64,000 nucleotides of DNA from Parietaria judaica (GCA_954871525.1 OX940865.1:12600606-12664605); one strand, 5' to 3'; shown: positions 11,450-23,949, counted from the first letter of the stretch. Notes: a model not told the origin generated them from the sequence alone. Program-made: numbers and translations.

Positions 11450-13819
11450 ACTACAATTTAAAGCATATGAATATAATTATGTTTGATGTGACAATAGAAA
11501 GATACGATGTAATTGTCAAACTTTTGATTAATGTTGTAGACATTTCCTTTCATCAAGTATTAATTGACCCCAAAGACTTCTTTTTCCAAGTCACTATTAA
11601 CTATTAAGCGTCATCATCTCAAACTTATATAATATATCAACATTAATTATTGAACCAAAAGCCCACCGGCAACTGACCGGTGGCTACCGGTAAATCGTAA
11701 ATGGAAGTGGTCGGAAAACTTATTATAAAAATTAAAAAGTTAATTTTTTAAAGCTTTTTTAATAAATAATTTTATTTTTATTATTTGTAAATAAATGGCT
11801 ATTATGAATCAATTCATAATATTTGATAGTTTGATTAGAGCACAAATAATTATCGGTTGTAAATATTTTACAATTAGTTTGTTGGATAGTCCGAGTTTTG
11901 ATGCAGTAGTTGAGTCGTTGAATACACCGACTTCAGTGACTGTCTCGTTCCGACGACGTTGTTCGGCAGCCCGATTAGAAAATATATGGATAGCTTTATT
12001 GTGTCATCGGATTACAATACGAGGACTGAATCGTCGTAACTTAATCATCCAAGCACATAACTCATATTATTGGATCATCAATCGGATGTGATTATTATTT
12101 TAATGAACGTTGATTCGAGCCAACCATAACCATAAGACTAAAAAAATTCCACAAAAGATAGATCTTGAAGTTGAAAGAAACATGCAACATGCATTTTCTT
12201 TATCAGAAGTGACACATTATAAATATGACAATAAAATCAAGCTATGACCAAAATCTTTCATTTTATTTCTACCAAGTGTCACTGTTTCATTTATTTATTA
12301 TTTTAATTAGAGAACAAACAAAATAGTCCACCTTAATAATACAATTATAGAAGAGGATCATGAATGTTGACAAAAAATCCAGCATAATAGTCTGCCAATC
12401 TATAATTTGATTTCTCAACACAAAAATATGAGAGAGAGTGAATGGGGACCACCCAATTTGGTGAAGATCCAGAGTCTCCTTCACATCCAACAAAAACAAA
12501 AAGCAGCCTTATGCACCACCCAATTAATTAATCCTAAAAGTTAAAAACCAACCAAAAAAAAAATCAAAAGAAAATTATCTAGAGAAATTTACACTCAAAA
12601 GTAATCCAACTCATCGATTTTTTTTTCTTCTTATAAATTAAAATTAGTCATCAAAATCATTTTTTACAACAAAAGTTATTAACGTTATACTTTTGTTACA
12701 ACTTACAAATATACCTCTACAATTGTATATGCCAATTTTTTTTTTTATTCTTTTTCATGATAGACGAGTTACATCACTATTTTTTGTTACATTTCATATG
12801 CTGGCTCTTTCGGTTATGGAACGGGCAAGCGTTGCCGTCACCGTTGTCCTTCCAACTGCGGTCTACTCGTCGCCGTAGCTTCCGTCGCTAGAGTACCGGA
12901 GTACGACCAGTACTAGAGCATGACTGGAAACACATTTAAGAGACACACTCACATATGACATATAAGTATAAAGAGTGATGTGGCGCGTCTAACATAATAA
13001 CAAATGTGAAAATGCACCAAAATTTCCCGTTTCAGGATATTGCCGTTAATATTTGATTTATGAGAGATTCGCCAATTTAATTACTTAATTAATTAATGAA
13101 TGAAGATGCACTCTGATTATAAGCAGCCCCAAAACTCCTTCATGATGAGATTTATTACCAACTCCTTCACTTTACACTAATAATGTAATTAGAAACCACT
13201 GATATCACACATTAAAATATTAGTATTATACATACACAAGCCCAAAACATAATTTTATTTTAAGTTTAACTCTCTGCACTGAACCTCTGAAACTATCAAA
13301 TATATATATAAAAAAAAAAAGACAAAATGTGTGTCTTAATCTTACTAACTAGAGATAGACAGAATAAAATAATTAAAAATATATATTTATTACCAACTTC
13401 ACACAGATAATGTAATAAGAGAGATTAGACATCGCCGATTGTCTGATCTTTATTCGTATTTGAATTTCGGCGAATTATAAGCTTATCAATAGTATTATAG
13501 TAGTTTTTATTTTTATTTTTTTCACATTGATGCTAATTTATGGGGATTAAATATTACGACCATGCTGGTAAAATAATTAATTATGGCAATTAAATATTAA
13601 AAATTTATAAATGATTTTTTTATTTAGATAAAATTAATTAATTAGTTTTTTTAATCGAATTACATTACACGGACTTTTTTTTTTTGCTAAGCCAATACAT
13701 AACCGGAGTACCTCAAAACTCGACAAAGATTAAGATAATTACACTTATTAAAGTAATTAAATAACAACACAAATGTCAAAAGCCATTCCTCAAAAAATAT
13801 GTAAAATAGATAAAAATAA
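11450..13819. other. AT-rich intergenic region
   Basis: No gene is recognised. A GC-richer patch at about 12800-12930 has no coherent reading frame. Sequence around 12574-13040 has weakly similar ends in opposite orientation (GAGAAATTTACACTCAAAAG and the complement of GAAAATGCACCAAAATTTCCCG), possibly an old MITE. The remainder is AT-rich with homopolymer runs. Confidence 0.5.
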
Positions 13820-14111
13820 GGGTTAATTGCGGCAAAAATACCCAACCTTTGGTCAAATTCTCTATTGTGTATACAACCTCCGTCAATAGCGGCAAATTTA
13901 CCCAAACTTAGCATTTTGGAGTTGACCGAGAAAATTTATCTATGTGGCAATCAGCCTTTGCCACGTGGCACGCCACATGATTATTATTTTATTAAATATA
14001 TTTTTTAAAATATATATTTTTAAAAATTATTTAAAAAAAAACTTTTTAATTTTTTTAAAAAATAAAATTATTTTTCCATAAAAACCAATAATGAATATTT
14101 AAATATAATTA

Positions 14112-14284
14112 CCGTTGATATCGACACATCTGAGATCGCTAAATGTTCGGGAATTCCTTTATTCAATCCTTTTCCTTTTTCTTGTTGCTGGATATCTCGT
14201 TCGTACACATCTTCTTTTTGTTTCTCGAGCCTATAGTGAGTTACAGACAGAGTTCGAAAGGGTCAAATATTTGATGATTTCATA
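14112..14284 (+). pseudogene. Plastid ycf2 fragment (nuclear plastid DNA)
   Basis: The plus strand from about 14112 to 14284 encodes a stretch I recognise as the Ycf2 protein of chloroplasts: [18 protein letters not shown], then [20 protein letters not shown] and [13 protein letters not shown]. This is about 55 codons from the conserved C-terminal half of a protein of over 2000 residues. It is flanked on both sides by AT-rich MULE arm sequence, and the opposite arm of the element lacks it. I infer a small piece of plastid DNA inserted into the left arm, as happens in repair of double-strand breaks. It is not expressed as Ycf2. Confidence 0.85.
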
Positions 14285-15035
14285 TTTAAATATAATTATT
14301 CATTTTAGAAAAGTGGATCAAACGAAATAAATAAAGAAAAAATCCCCGTTCACGGTTCACTCAAGCTCTGCCTCCGATCCCGTTCACGGGTGAAACGAAA
14401 TCGCTTAATATGTTTAATAATAATAACCAATAATAATCATATGATTATTTAACGACAATTTAATATATATATATAAATAAAAAACATATTAAACAATTAT
14501 TATTATTCTAAAATGCAAAAACAAAAAATATCATGCAAACAAATAAAACTAAATTTTCATTAAATATAAATATGACTACTATTTTTTTTTTTAAATAAGT
14601 GGTGTGTATTTAATTATGTCTTGAATTTTTAAACATTATGTATGTGTTTATTAGTTATTATTATTAAACATATTAAACAATTTTGTTCGACTCGTGAACC
14701 GGACCGGAAACGGAGTTCAAGTGAACCGTGAGCGGTGAAAATTACTTCGTTCTACCCACTTTTTTAAAAATAAAATTATAACCAATAATGAATATTTAAA
14801 TTTAATTATTATTATTTGTTAATATTGAAAAAAATTATTAAAATTAAAAATTAAAAATTAAAAATTAAAAACAATTCTATTTAAAAAATAAAAATATTTT
14901 TTTTCAAAAAATATTTTTTTAAAAATTATTTAATAAAATAATAATTACGTGGCATGCCACGTGGCAGCCAAGTGCCACGTGGCAAAGACTGATTGCCACA
15001 TAGATAGATATTCTCGGTTAACTCCCAAATGCTAA

Positions 15036-16085
15036 GGGGTGTGTTTGTTTACATTAAGATTAAGATGTCTGAATCTGAATGCAAATCTGAATATTAAGAT
15101 GTTACATCTGAATCTGAATGACTAAAAATTAAGTCTGTTTGTTTTTTAAGATCTGAATGCAGATCTGAATGCATATGTATTTCATAACTATATTTTAATT
15201 TATCAAATGAAATTTATTTAATAATTATTAGATTTATTTATTTTAATGAATTCATAAATATATATTCTATTTAATAATTATTAGATTTATTTATTTTAAT
15301 AAATTCATAAATATATATTCTTGAAATTAAAAACTTCCAAAATATGATATTATACATGTATTAACTAGTTAAAATATTTTGATAACTTTTAATTATATAT
15401 TTTTTTATAAATTTTATATTTAATATATATCTTTTTAAAAAGCTTCAAAACTATTAATTTCCTCTAAATTTATATGAACGAAATCTTTGGTATTTTTTTA
15501 TTAGTCCATCCGAGAATTAAGAAAAAAAGTTATAATATTTGAATTTTTAAATAATTGAGAAAAAATAAAATTGAGCATATGTAGATAAATTTTAATTTTT
15601 TTCAATTTTAAATTTTATTTAAAAATTTAATTCGTACAAATTATTTTAGGAATTGTTTAATTAATGAATTTTTTTATTTTCTATTAATAAATTCGAAATA
15701 ATATTTTTTTTTTAAAAACGTCGAAACTATATGTTCCCAGCTATCTTTGGATTCGTCTCGTCACAAACTTTCCAACGGTATATGATTTGGATTTTTTCGA
15801 TACTTGGATAAAAAGTTATGGAGTTTTGAAATTTTGAGGAGGAGAGAGAAAAATATATTTGGAGAGAGAAATAGAGAATGAATATGAACGTGGAGTGCAA
15901 AATTTTAGCTCTTAATGAGTCAGACTTGTGTTCACATCTTACCGAATAAGTGACTATTCAGATGTATTAATGACTATACATCTTAACCATTAAGATCTAT
16001 AAGATGAAAAAAACAAATGCACTTAATGACTCTACATCTTAACCATTAAGATTAAGATGTCTATTAAGTGCAAACAAACACACCC
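15036..16085. mobile_element. PIF/Harbinger-like non-autonomous element, 1050 bp, TSD TAA
   Basis: The ends are inverted: GGGGTGTGTTTGTTTAC on the left and, as complement, GGGTGTGTTTGTTTGCAC on the right. A 3-bp TAA lies on each side (15033-15035 and 16086-16088), as expected for PIF/Harbinger. Subterminal regions carry repeated motifs of the form AAGATGTCTGAATCTGAATG on the left and ACATCTTAACCATTAAGAT on the right. Removing the insertion restores the continuity of the surrounding MULE right arm (CCCAAATGCTAAG to TTTGGG). It has no transposase frame. Confidence 0.85.
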
Positions 16086-16252
16086 TAAGTTTGGGTACTT
16101 TTACCGCCATTTACGGAGTTGTATACAGAGCAGAGAACTTGACCAAAGGCTGGGTATTTTTACCGTAATTAACCCATAAAATAATATATTTAAATATTCA
16201 AAAAATATTAAAAAGTTTTTTTTGTTCTTTCGTGGTGACGTATATCTTGATT

Positions 16253-16527
16253 AGTCCCCGAAATCCTCCTCAAAAATCCACCCGGGAAATGATTTTTTAT
16301 TTTCCGGATCCGGGAAAAAAAATCCTGGACTGATCCATATCCGGGTTAGTTTTTTTTTGCTTTTTTATTAAATTTATTTTCTGGGTCTTTTGATCTTGGT
16401 GATCCAACGGCCTCCTTTTTTTTTTAAATACCCCGATATATCCGGATCCGGAGATCCGGGTATATCCGGATCATGTTTTTTTTTTTTTGTTATTCGGGTA
16501 TTAACCTGGGTAGACAGCTTGGGGACT
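16253..16527. mobile_element. Short element with AGTCCCC ends and CCGGAT palindromes
   Basis: The segment runs from AGTCCCCGAAAT to CTTGGGGACT, a 7-bp inverted terminal repeat. It is filled with palindromic motifs such as CCGGATCCGG and CCGGGTATATCCGG separated by T-runs. The same style of termini flanks the RICESLEEPER-type hAT in the CCD7 intron (about 53950-54080 and 61270-61432), so this is probably a deletion derivative of that family. No clear target duplication is visible. Confidence 0.6.
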
Positions 16528-16632
16528 AATTTTGATCATCGTTTTTAAAAATAATATGAAAAAGATTATTCAATAAACGTTTTTAAACAAAATTTTAAAA
16601 TGATTTATTATAATTATTATTTTAAACTAATG

Positions 16633-16664
<32 letters not shown>

Positions 16665-16909
16665 GAAGTGCGTACTAGAGTCCTGAGGTAGCTAAGGTGA
16701 AGGAAGGAGTAAGAAATAGGAAATATAAAAATGAAAAAGACAATTTGTGTCTTCTTAATGCACACAATATAATAATACCACATTCTGATTCTACATCAAC
16801 ATGGTCATGGAGAGTACTACTAGCTCTCTCTCTCTCTCCAACTGAAAATCGAAGCCTCACTCTCTCTCTCTAACAGAAGAGAAAGCCCACCGGAGTCCGG
16901 CGACGCCAG

Positions 16910-19900
16910 ATGGGTTGCGCGGCCTCCAAGTTGGACAACGAGGACACCGTGCGCCGCTGCAAGGAGCGCCGCCGCCTCATCAGGGACGCCGTCCTCGCCC
17001 GCCACCACCTCGCCGCCGCCCACGCCGACTACTGCCGCTCCCTCCGCCTTACCGGCTCCGCCCTCTCCTCCTTCGCCGCCTTCGAGCCCCTCTCCGTCTC
17101 CCACCAGACCCCCGCCGTCTTCCTCCACCCCAAACCCCCTCCCCCCAAACCCCACCCCCATCCCCCGCCCCCGGCCCCACCGCGCGCCCCGTCCCCGACC
17201 ATTGCCAGCTCGAAGCTGCCCCACATTCTCTCCGCCCCTCCCTCGCGGGGCAGCCGCGGCCCGCCGCGCCTCCGCAAGCCCCCGCCGCAGGTGAAGCCGA
17301 AGCTGCCACACATCCTCTCCGAGTCGAGCCCATCGTCGACGCCCCGGAGCCAGGCGTCCGGGTTCTTCCCCACGGCGTTCCAGGCCAACTCCACCTACAC
17401 CGGGACGCCGTCCCAGGCCTCCTCCGTCTGGAACTGGGAGAATTTCTACCCTCCCTCGCCTCCGGACTCCGAATTCTTCAACCGCCCCGCCCAGGAGACC
17501 AAGGAGCGTTCCGATTCCGATGAGACGGAGACGGAGGCCGAGACCGAGACTGAGGCCGAGAGATCGGAGTATGATTTCTTCAACGCGAAAGCAGCCGCCG
17601 AGGCGAAGCGCAGCCACCACCGGGGCGAATTCACGGAGACGGAGCGAGAGGAGGTCCAGTGCAGCGAGTGGGGCGACCATTACAGCACCACGAGCTCCTC
17701 CTCCGACGGAGAGAGGGATTCCCGGTCGGAGATCAGCGCCGCACGCAGATCGAATTTCGGATCCTCGGCGAGAGCCGAGTCGGTGGCCGCGACGGAGGTC
17801 AGGGCGCCGTCTTCCGCCCCGCCTCCGCAGGCGAAATACTCCGCAGCGGCGTCGAGCGTGGGCAAGACGACGGAGGAGGAGGAAGAGGCGGAGAGCTACA
17901 GCTACTACGGCGGAGAGATCTCAGACATGAAGATGGTGGTCCGGCACAAGGATCTGAAGGAGATCGTCGACGCCATTCAGCAGAACTTCGAGAAGGCGGC
18001 CGCGGCCGGGGACCAAGTCGCGGAAATGCTCGAGATCGGCCGGGCCCAGATCGACCGCAGCTTCAGGCAGCTCAAGAGTGAGCATTAGCAATCAATTTTT
18101 AACCAATTTCGATCCCAATCTTGTTCAATTAGCAATGTGCATTATGTAAATTTCGAATTGTGCAGAGACGGTGTATCACTCGAGCAGCGTACTGAGCACG
18201 TTGAGCTCGAGCTGGACGTCGAAGCCGCCGCTCGCGGTGAAGTACCGGCTCGACGCCGGGTCACTGGACCAGCCCGGCGGCTCGAAGAGCCTCTGCGCCA
18301 CTCTGGACCGGCTTCTGGCGTGGGAGAAGAAGCTTTACCAGGAAGTCAAGGTAATAAATTTGCTCAACTTTGGTAAAGTTGAAAGCTTTTTTGGTTAGTG
18401 ACTAGGAATTGAATTGGGTTTGTTCCCGAATCTCTCGAATCGAAACGGCATTTTGGTAAAGTTAGAGCCTTTTTCTCCGAGGCTATTCAAGATTGCGTTG
18501 ATCAACCGCCATGTTTGACTCTGTGATCTGCTATGCAACGAAAAAGGGACCGACAATTTGACAAAGTTGCCCCGATGAAGGTGGGCCCACAAAATGTTAA
18601 TGCTGATCTATCTGGGTATTGCTGTAATGTTGGGCAATTTGTCTTTCCCGTAACAGTGCGTGTCGTTCGCTGATTGATGGTTCCTTCTTGGGGCTGCAAT
18701 GACGAAAATACCCTTCTGGAAACTTACCCTTCAGTAATCAGTTTCAGTTGTGATCCGAACACAATTCCGATACAAGAAAATGACTGGAATTTGCTCAAGT
18801 GATGAATCTCTTTCTCTTTATTACATTGCAAATAGTGATAACGATCCCGACCTTTCGTCGAGAACAAGATCGAACGCTCTTCTATGATGATTAAGCAAGA
18901 CAATACAAAGTGTAGAAGGGGTGACTAGTCTAAGCGCCTATTTCAAACTGCCGAGAATGCCCTTAATTGCTGAAATATTATTATCACTTTGGAAGTTTTT
19001 TTCTGGATTATTTGGCTTAAACCATCTTAGTGTTGAATCAGAGGGATCATTTATTTTCAAATTTAATTGAGTTGTTTGAACAGGCAAGAGAAAGCGTGAA
19101 GATCGAGCACGAGAAGAAGCTATCGTCGCTGCAGAGTCAGGAGTACAAAGGGGGGGACGAGACGAAGCTGGACAAGACCAAAGCTTCCATCACGCGGTTG
19201 CAGTCCCTGATCATCGTCACGTCGCAGGCCGTTTGTACGACGTCGTCGGCTATCGTCGGTCTTCGGGACTCCGATCTCGTTCCACAGCTTGTGGAACTCT
19301 GTCACGGGTAAAAATCTTCTCTGGACTTAGCAAGATTGCTATTCTGTGGCTAATGCTAAATCTCTTAGGACCGTAAGATTCGGTATGATCGTATACAGAT
19401 ATAAAACGACTTTGAATATAAGCTAATGAGTGCACTATATAACTGTGATAACTCAAACAAAAAACGACGAAAACAAAGAGAAATGACACACGAATTTTTA
19501 ATTGAAAAACCCAATTTGGGAAGAAAACCACAGGAAGAGAAGCAGATTCCTTTATGATAAAAAAAAGTGCTACAATGGAGGGGAGAGAGCGTGAAAAATT
19601 TAATGAAAGTTAGGTTATTATCAACCAAACGCCAATTATCAACCTCCGCTTCGACCATAATACCCCGAAGTAGCTAGAAAAGGTTCAGACCTAGAAAAAA
19701 CGAATCCTGGTCACAAACTTTAACAATAAGTGTAGGTTGGAATACTATGCTACATTTTTGGCATTTTATTGACCATATTATATATTGACACTGTCAATAA
19801 ATTGGTGGGTTAGGTTTTATGTAGGAAGCAAATTCGTACCATATGAAGTTGTTGTATTAGAACTACAAACTGTAGGTTTTATATCCATTATACATTTTTC

Positions 19901-22646
19901 AATCAAGTTTTGGTGTACTACTCTCTCTAACTTTGTCAGAAGCCAATAGCAATATCACACTTTAACTCCACGGGCTATGATGTAGTTTACGCAAGGTGTT
20001 AAATTTTAATACCGGTTCCCGATACGGATTTGAAATTTTTGGGAATTTTTCTGAGATACTGGGAACCGGGAATTTTTATGGAAAAAACCAATTTTTTTGC
20101 GAAACTAGTAAAAAGACCGGAATGAGTTTTTACTCCCAGAAGTCTCGGTCCCGGTAGGAAAAATCATTAAATTCCCGGGTCCCCGTTTCACCCCTAGTTT
20201 ATGCACTTTGTGAGATGATACACTTGATATCTCTCACCAATCCATGGCAAGATTTTCTGCCCATCAATCAAGCAAAAGCTAGAGAGTGTTTACGAGATTT
20301 TTGACAAGAATCTTGTCTCTGGAATTTACAAGAGTATTTTGATCCACCGGTCAACAAACTTGGTAGATGAAAATAATTATTAAACACTGAATGGCCACTT
20401 GCTGGAAGCACATGCACCTACTCTTACCTCTCTGCCCAGTTTCTTAATGCTAAAAAATGGTGGCCCCTCTTCGCCGATTATGTTTTACCATCTTCACTTC
20501 CCTTTGTATGTGGGGTTAGTTTGGTACATTGCACTTGATTCCCATGTCGCCCACTGATCACAAGATTAGACATAATCATCACATCATTGTGTAATCATCA
20601 CCGTGATTGATGCTTCTTATCACCATTTGTGTTATACTTTTAGGCTTCAGCTACTTTTGTTATTGGCACTTTTGACCCCTCCTTTACTAGGATGTGTGGA
20701 TTTGGCCCCTTGGAAAATAACAAAAATTATCAATTGAGTTTAGAAAGGCGTAATTTTTTTTTAATTATAAAAAATCGTTAAATTTATGTTAACTGATGGA
20801 CAAAGGACCAATTCCGCGCCAAAGTGATAAAGGAGGGGTCATTTCCGCTATTGAAACAGAGAGACCAAATCTTAAAAGGAGGAGACAATAACGCTAATAA
20901 CTATTTGATATATTACTATTTGCACGTGCCCAATTGGGTATATAATAGAATCACTAGAGTAGTAAGAAGCAAAGAGCATGATGGGGAATATGATTTCAAG
21001 ATAACATGCTCCTGTTTGCCGTGTAGTATTTATTTTAGACAACTACCATATGGTCCTGTATTGCAATGGTATATTGCTATTTTTGTTTTATTCACACAAC
21101 TGGGTCCATTTCACATTTACTGCTTTCATATTTTCAACTACACTAGAGGTGTCAAAGTGGGCCCGCCGGACCCTATAACATACGGTCACGTTTTCATAAG
21201 CCAGCTTGTCTAAGGCCCGCCCCGCCAAGGCGCCAATGACATTGTGGGCCAGGGCATGTGGGTCGGGGTAGGCCTCGATGCGCCCTTCAAAATCCCGCCC
21301 CGCCAATGACATTGTGGGCCAGGGCAAGTGGGTCGGGTTGGGCCTCGATGGCCCTTCAAAAGCCCGCTCCATTGATAGAACGCTTATTTTATTATTATTA
21401 ATTTATGTTTTAGTTATTTAGAATTATTTTTGTTGTTGTTTTGAATAAATAGGTTTAGCCTTTGTGGTTTTTCATTGTTTTTTACACGATTTATTTTTCC
21501 TATAGCATCTTGGGAGCTTTCGACCTTGTTCTCGAAGGAAAGCGAGAGCAAAGATCAGGATTATTCTTGTAATTTGGATTTTGTTCAATAAAGAGAAAGG
21601 GCATTCATTGTCTTGGTATATTCTCAATGGGTGATGTGCGTTTTTTATTTTATTTTGGTACCCGGATCGCATCACCCACAAATTGAACGGCGAGGGCCAA
21701 AGACTTTATGAGCAGCCCGGCCCCCTCGGAACCTCTAAATTTAATCTCTCGTAATAGCCCTAATGTTTCCGAACTAGATAGTTCAATCATAGGAGCTCAG
21801 CTCTAAATGCGTGTTTATCAACATTATATCTAATTAATAGTTCTGTATTGTAGATTCATGTACATGTGGAAATCGATGCACCAGTATCACGAAGTTCAAA
21901 ACAACATTGTTCAACAAGTCCGGGGGCTCGTGAATCGGTCAACGAAAGGAGAGTCAACTTCCGAGCTCCACCGGCAGGCAACTCGCGACCTCGAGTCGGC
22001 GGTTTCCTCTTGGCACTCCAGCTTCTGCCGCCTGATCAAGTTCCAGCGGGACTTCATCAGATCGATCCATGGTTGGTTTAAGCTAACCCTAATTCCAGTC
22101 GACAACGACAATGCCAACCTAACTCTCAACAGAGAGCCCTCCGACGTGTATGTCTTCTCCGACGAGTGGAAGCTGGCGCTCGAGCGCGTTCCCGACACGG
22201 TAGCCTCCGAGGCCATCAAGAGCTTCATCAACGTCGTCCATGTCATCTCTGTCAAGCAGAGCGAAGAGCTCAAGATCAAGAAACGTACCGATTCTGCTTC
22301 AAAGGAGCTCGAGAAGAAGGCGTCGTCGATCAGGACCTTAGAGAGAAAGTTCTACCAGTCGTACTCCATGGTCGGCATCGGAATGCCGGACTCCGGGCCC
22401 GAAAACGGACAGGTCCTGGATGCGCGGGACCCACTCGCCGAGAAGAAGTCTGAACTCGCATTGTGTCAGAGACGCGTGGAGGACGAGATGATGAGGCATT
22501 CAAAGGCGGTGGAGGTGACGAGAGCAATGACGCTGAACAATCTTCAGACGGGCTTGCCTGGAGTCTTCCAGGCGCTGACCAGTTTCTCTGCGCTGTTTAC
22601 GGAGGCGCTCGAGTCTGTTTGTACGCGATCCTACTCAATCAAATAG
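16910..22646 (+). CDS. DUF630/DUF632 protein, NRG2/APSR1-like
   Basis: Four exons: 16910-18077, 18166-18350, 19084-19307 and 21854-22646. All introns are GT-AG and the frame is kept across every junction, giving 789 aa. The start MGCAASK is a classic N-myristoylation signal (Gly2) with a palmitoylatable Cys3, and opens the DUF630 domain (residues 1-60). A proline-rich stretch follows (about 70-110), then acidic Glu/Thr repeats, then DUF632 from about residue 340 to the end ([40 protein letters not shown]). Relatives include Arabidopsis NRG2 (nitrate regulation) and APSR1 (phosphate-starvation root growth); I infer a membrane-associated signalling or scaffold role. Length is normal for the family. 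Intron 3 (2546 bp) holds several small transposons. A likely polyadenylation signal AATAAA lies at 22864-22869. GC-rich open frames on the other strand of exon 1 are shadows. Confidence 0.93.
19993..20196. mobile_element. Short hAT-like element in DUF632 intron 3
   Basis: The segment is flanked by GTTTACGC (19985-19992) and GTTTATGC (20197-20204), an 8-bp duplication with one mismatch. The right end is TTTCACCCCTA and the left end AAGGTGTTAAA, a degenerate inverted repeat of the TAGGGGTGAAA type also seen at 41123. The interior is rich in CCGGTTCCCG-like motifs. It is 204 bp and non-coding. Confidence 0.7.
20661..20852. mobile_element. MITE-like inverted repeat in DUF632 intron 3
   Basis: TATTGGCACTTTTGACCCCT on the left (from 20661) pairs with the complement of AGGGGTCATTTCCGCTATT on the right. 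The shared core is GACCCCTCCTTTA, and the pairing extends over about 25-30 bases on each side. No target duplication could be fixed. Confidence 0.55.
21231..21368. repeat. Two tandem copies of a 70-bp GC-rich repeat
   Basis: Both copies start CGCCAATGACATTGTGGGCC (21231 and 21301) and continue through GGGTCGGG and GGCCTCGATG. They lie in a GC-rich island that begins near 21146 with TAGAGGTGTCAAAGTGGGC, which looks like a hAT left terminus. No matching right terminus was found. Confidence 0.75.
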
Positions 22647-22869
22647 GCGCTGAACTATGATTTTCCCCGCTTCTATTTTTGAAGAAAGTCGGTATCCATA
22701 TAAGAACCGGGATTTTTGTGATTATTTTTGTTGTTTCATATATATATTAAGAGAGGTTTCGTCAACATGTAAATATTTGGAATTTTGTGATTTTGCATTC
22801 CATGTTTGTTGGAAACAAAATTTATGTATAGAGAGATCTCTTAAAAAGTTGTATGTATAGATGAATAAA

Positions 22870-23336
22870 TAGCATGATCTGCTCCTAATTAGCTCTTGAT
22901 TCCTTTCTTATAAGTTATTTTATTCATGTCCTTTTCAAATATATGCTCCTTCTGACAGTGACGGTGCTCTATTCTTTCAATATTTTGACATAAGACTAAC
23001 ACTATTGGAGAAGCTTAAAAGGGCCGGCGGCCGCCCAGCCGGTTCAACAACGGGTGTGGGCATCCCGCGCCCTACCCTACCTGACGGAAACGGTGATCGG
23101 GCACTGACAAATTTTTGAGCGCTAATGAAGAGAGAAAGAATTTTCTTTTTAATTTTTATCTTAATCGTGATAATTTTAAATTTTGTTTTTTGGAAGTAAG
23201 AGTTAATAATGACAAAAGTAAAAAAGTACGCAACTTATATTGAAGTGTGGCGATGTGTACTCGAGTTGTACAGATACTTTGATCAGTGAAATTTTTATTT
23301 GATTCTCTTTTTTTTTTTGAAAGGAAATTTTAATTT
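22870..23336. other. Intergenic region after the DUF632 gene
   Basis: AT-rich, apart from a short GC-rich patch at about 23018-23110 (GGGCCGGCGGCCGCC) of unknown origin, perhaps a transposon end. No coding potential is seen. Confidence 0.5.
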
Positions 23337-23945
23337 GATTCTACGCCTTATATTATAACTTAAATTATTTCCTCGCCATTAACTTAATAGTCAATGAATA
23401 CATTTGTTGCCATAGAGTCCTCTGAAAAATAGAATTTCACTTCGTTGCATGTGAATGGCTTGGTCCTCGTCTATCAATGGACTTACGTCGATTCTATGCA
23501 GTGTCCGCCATGTGGACCGAAGGGCTCGAGGCGAAGCAAACCATAATCCTTGTTTAGGTTAACATTTGGGCCCTTTGATGCAGTGTTAAAAAACGCAAAA
23601 AAAATTGGGCCTAAGGTCACCGCCTTACTTGCCTTAGCACAAGGCCGGCCCTGTTCTATGCCATAAAAACTTGAATACTTTTATCTCTATTAACCTAATT
23701 GTTAATGAATAGATTTGTTGTTATAGAGTCCTCTGTATAAATAGAAATTCACGTCGTTGCATGTGAATGGCCCGGTCCTCGTCTATCAATGGATTATGGA
23801 CTTAACTTGATTCTATGCCATGATAACTTGAATACTTTTATCACCATTAACCTAATTGTTAATGAATAAATTTATTGCTACGGATCTAAAAAATTTAAAT
23901 TTACGTCGTGGCATGTGAATGGCCCGGACCTCGTCTATCAATGCA
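23337..23945. repeat. Three copies of a ~155-bp tandem repeat, one junction split by a hAT
   Basis: Copies lie at about 23337-23499, 23654-23809 and 23810-23945. Each begins near GATTCTA(T/C)GCC, then has a TTAATGAATA block, then GTTGCATGTGAATGG and CCTCGTCTATCAATG. Copies 1 and 2 are separated by the 154-bp element at 23500-23653, which landed exactly in the GATTCTATGC unit boundary. Confidence 0.8.
23500..23653. mobile_element. 154-bp hAT-like element, TSD TTCTATGC
   Basis: A perfect 8-bp duplication TTCTATGC flanks the element (23492-23499 and 23654-23661). The left end AGTGTCCGCCATGTGG and the complement of the right end CAGGGCCGGCCTTGTG form a degenerate inverted repeat. CAGGGCCGG is a common plant hAT terminus. 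Non-coding. Confidence 0.78.
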
Positions 23946-23949
23946 GTTA

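Larger units (their letters stand above)
13820..16175. mobile_element. Long-armed MULE-like element with nested insertions
   Basis: The left arm starts GGGTTAATTGCGGCAAAAAT at 13820 and the complement of the right end (16175) starts GGGTTAATTACGGTAAAAAT. The arms remain similar for well over 150 bases (for example CCACGTGGCACGCCACATG on the left matches sequence near 14950 on the right), which is typical of Mutator-like elements. The flanks TAAAAATAA and ATAAAATAA agree at seven of nine bases. The right arm is split at 15035 by a Harbinger-type insertion, and the left arm contains a piece of plastid ycf2 that the right arm lacks. A second pair of inverted sequences around 14325-14430 and 14690-14760 (GTTCACGGTTCACT/AGTGAACCGTGAGC) makes the interior palindromic too. 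No transposase is present. Confidence 0.75.

Noticed and set aside
13687..13914. Open frame of 75 residues on the minus strand
   Set aside because: It runs across the left terminus of the MULE-like element and has no recognisable domain.
16820..17680. A 286-residue open frame on the minus strand over DUF632 exon 1, and several plus-strand frames of 60-200 residues
   Set aside because: They are shadows of the GC-rich exon; their composition (Arg/Gly/Pro runs) is unlike a real protein and the plus-strand frame 1 has clear DUF630/DUF632 homology.
23492..23661. Possible fourth unit of the 155-bp tandem repeat
   Set aside because: The segment has no similarity to the units and is bounded by an 8-bp target duplication, so it is an inserted hAT.
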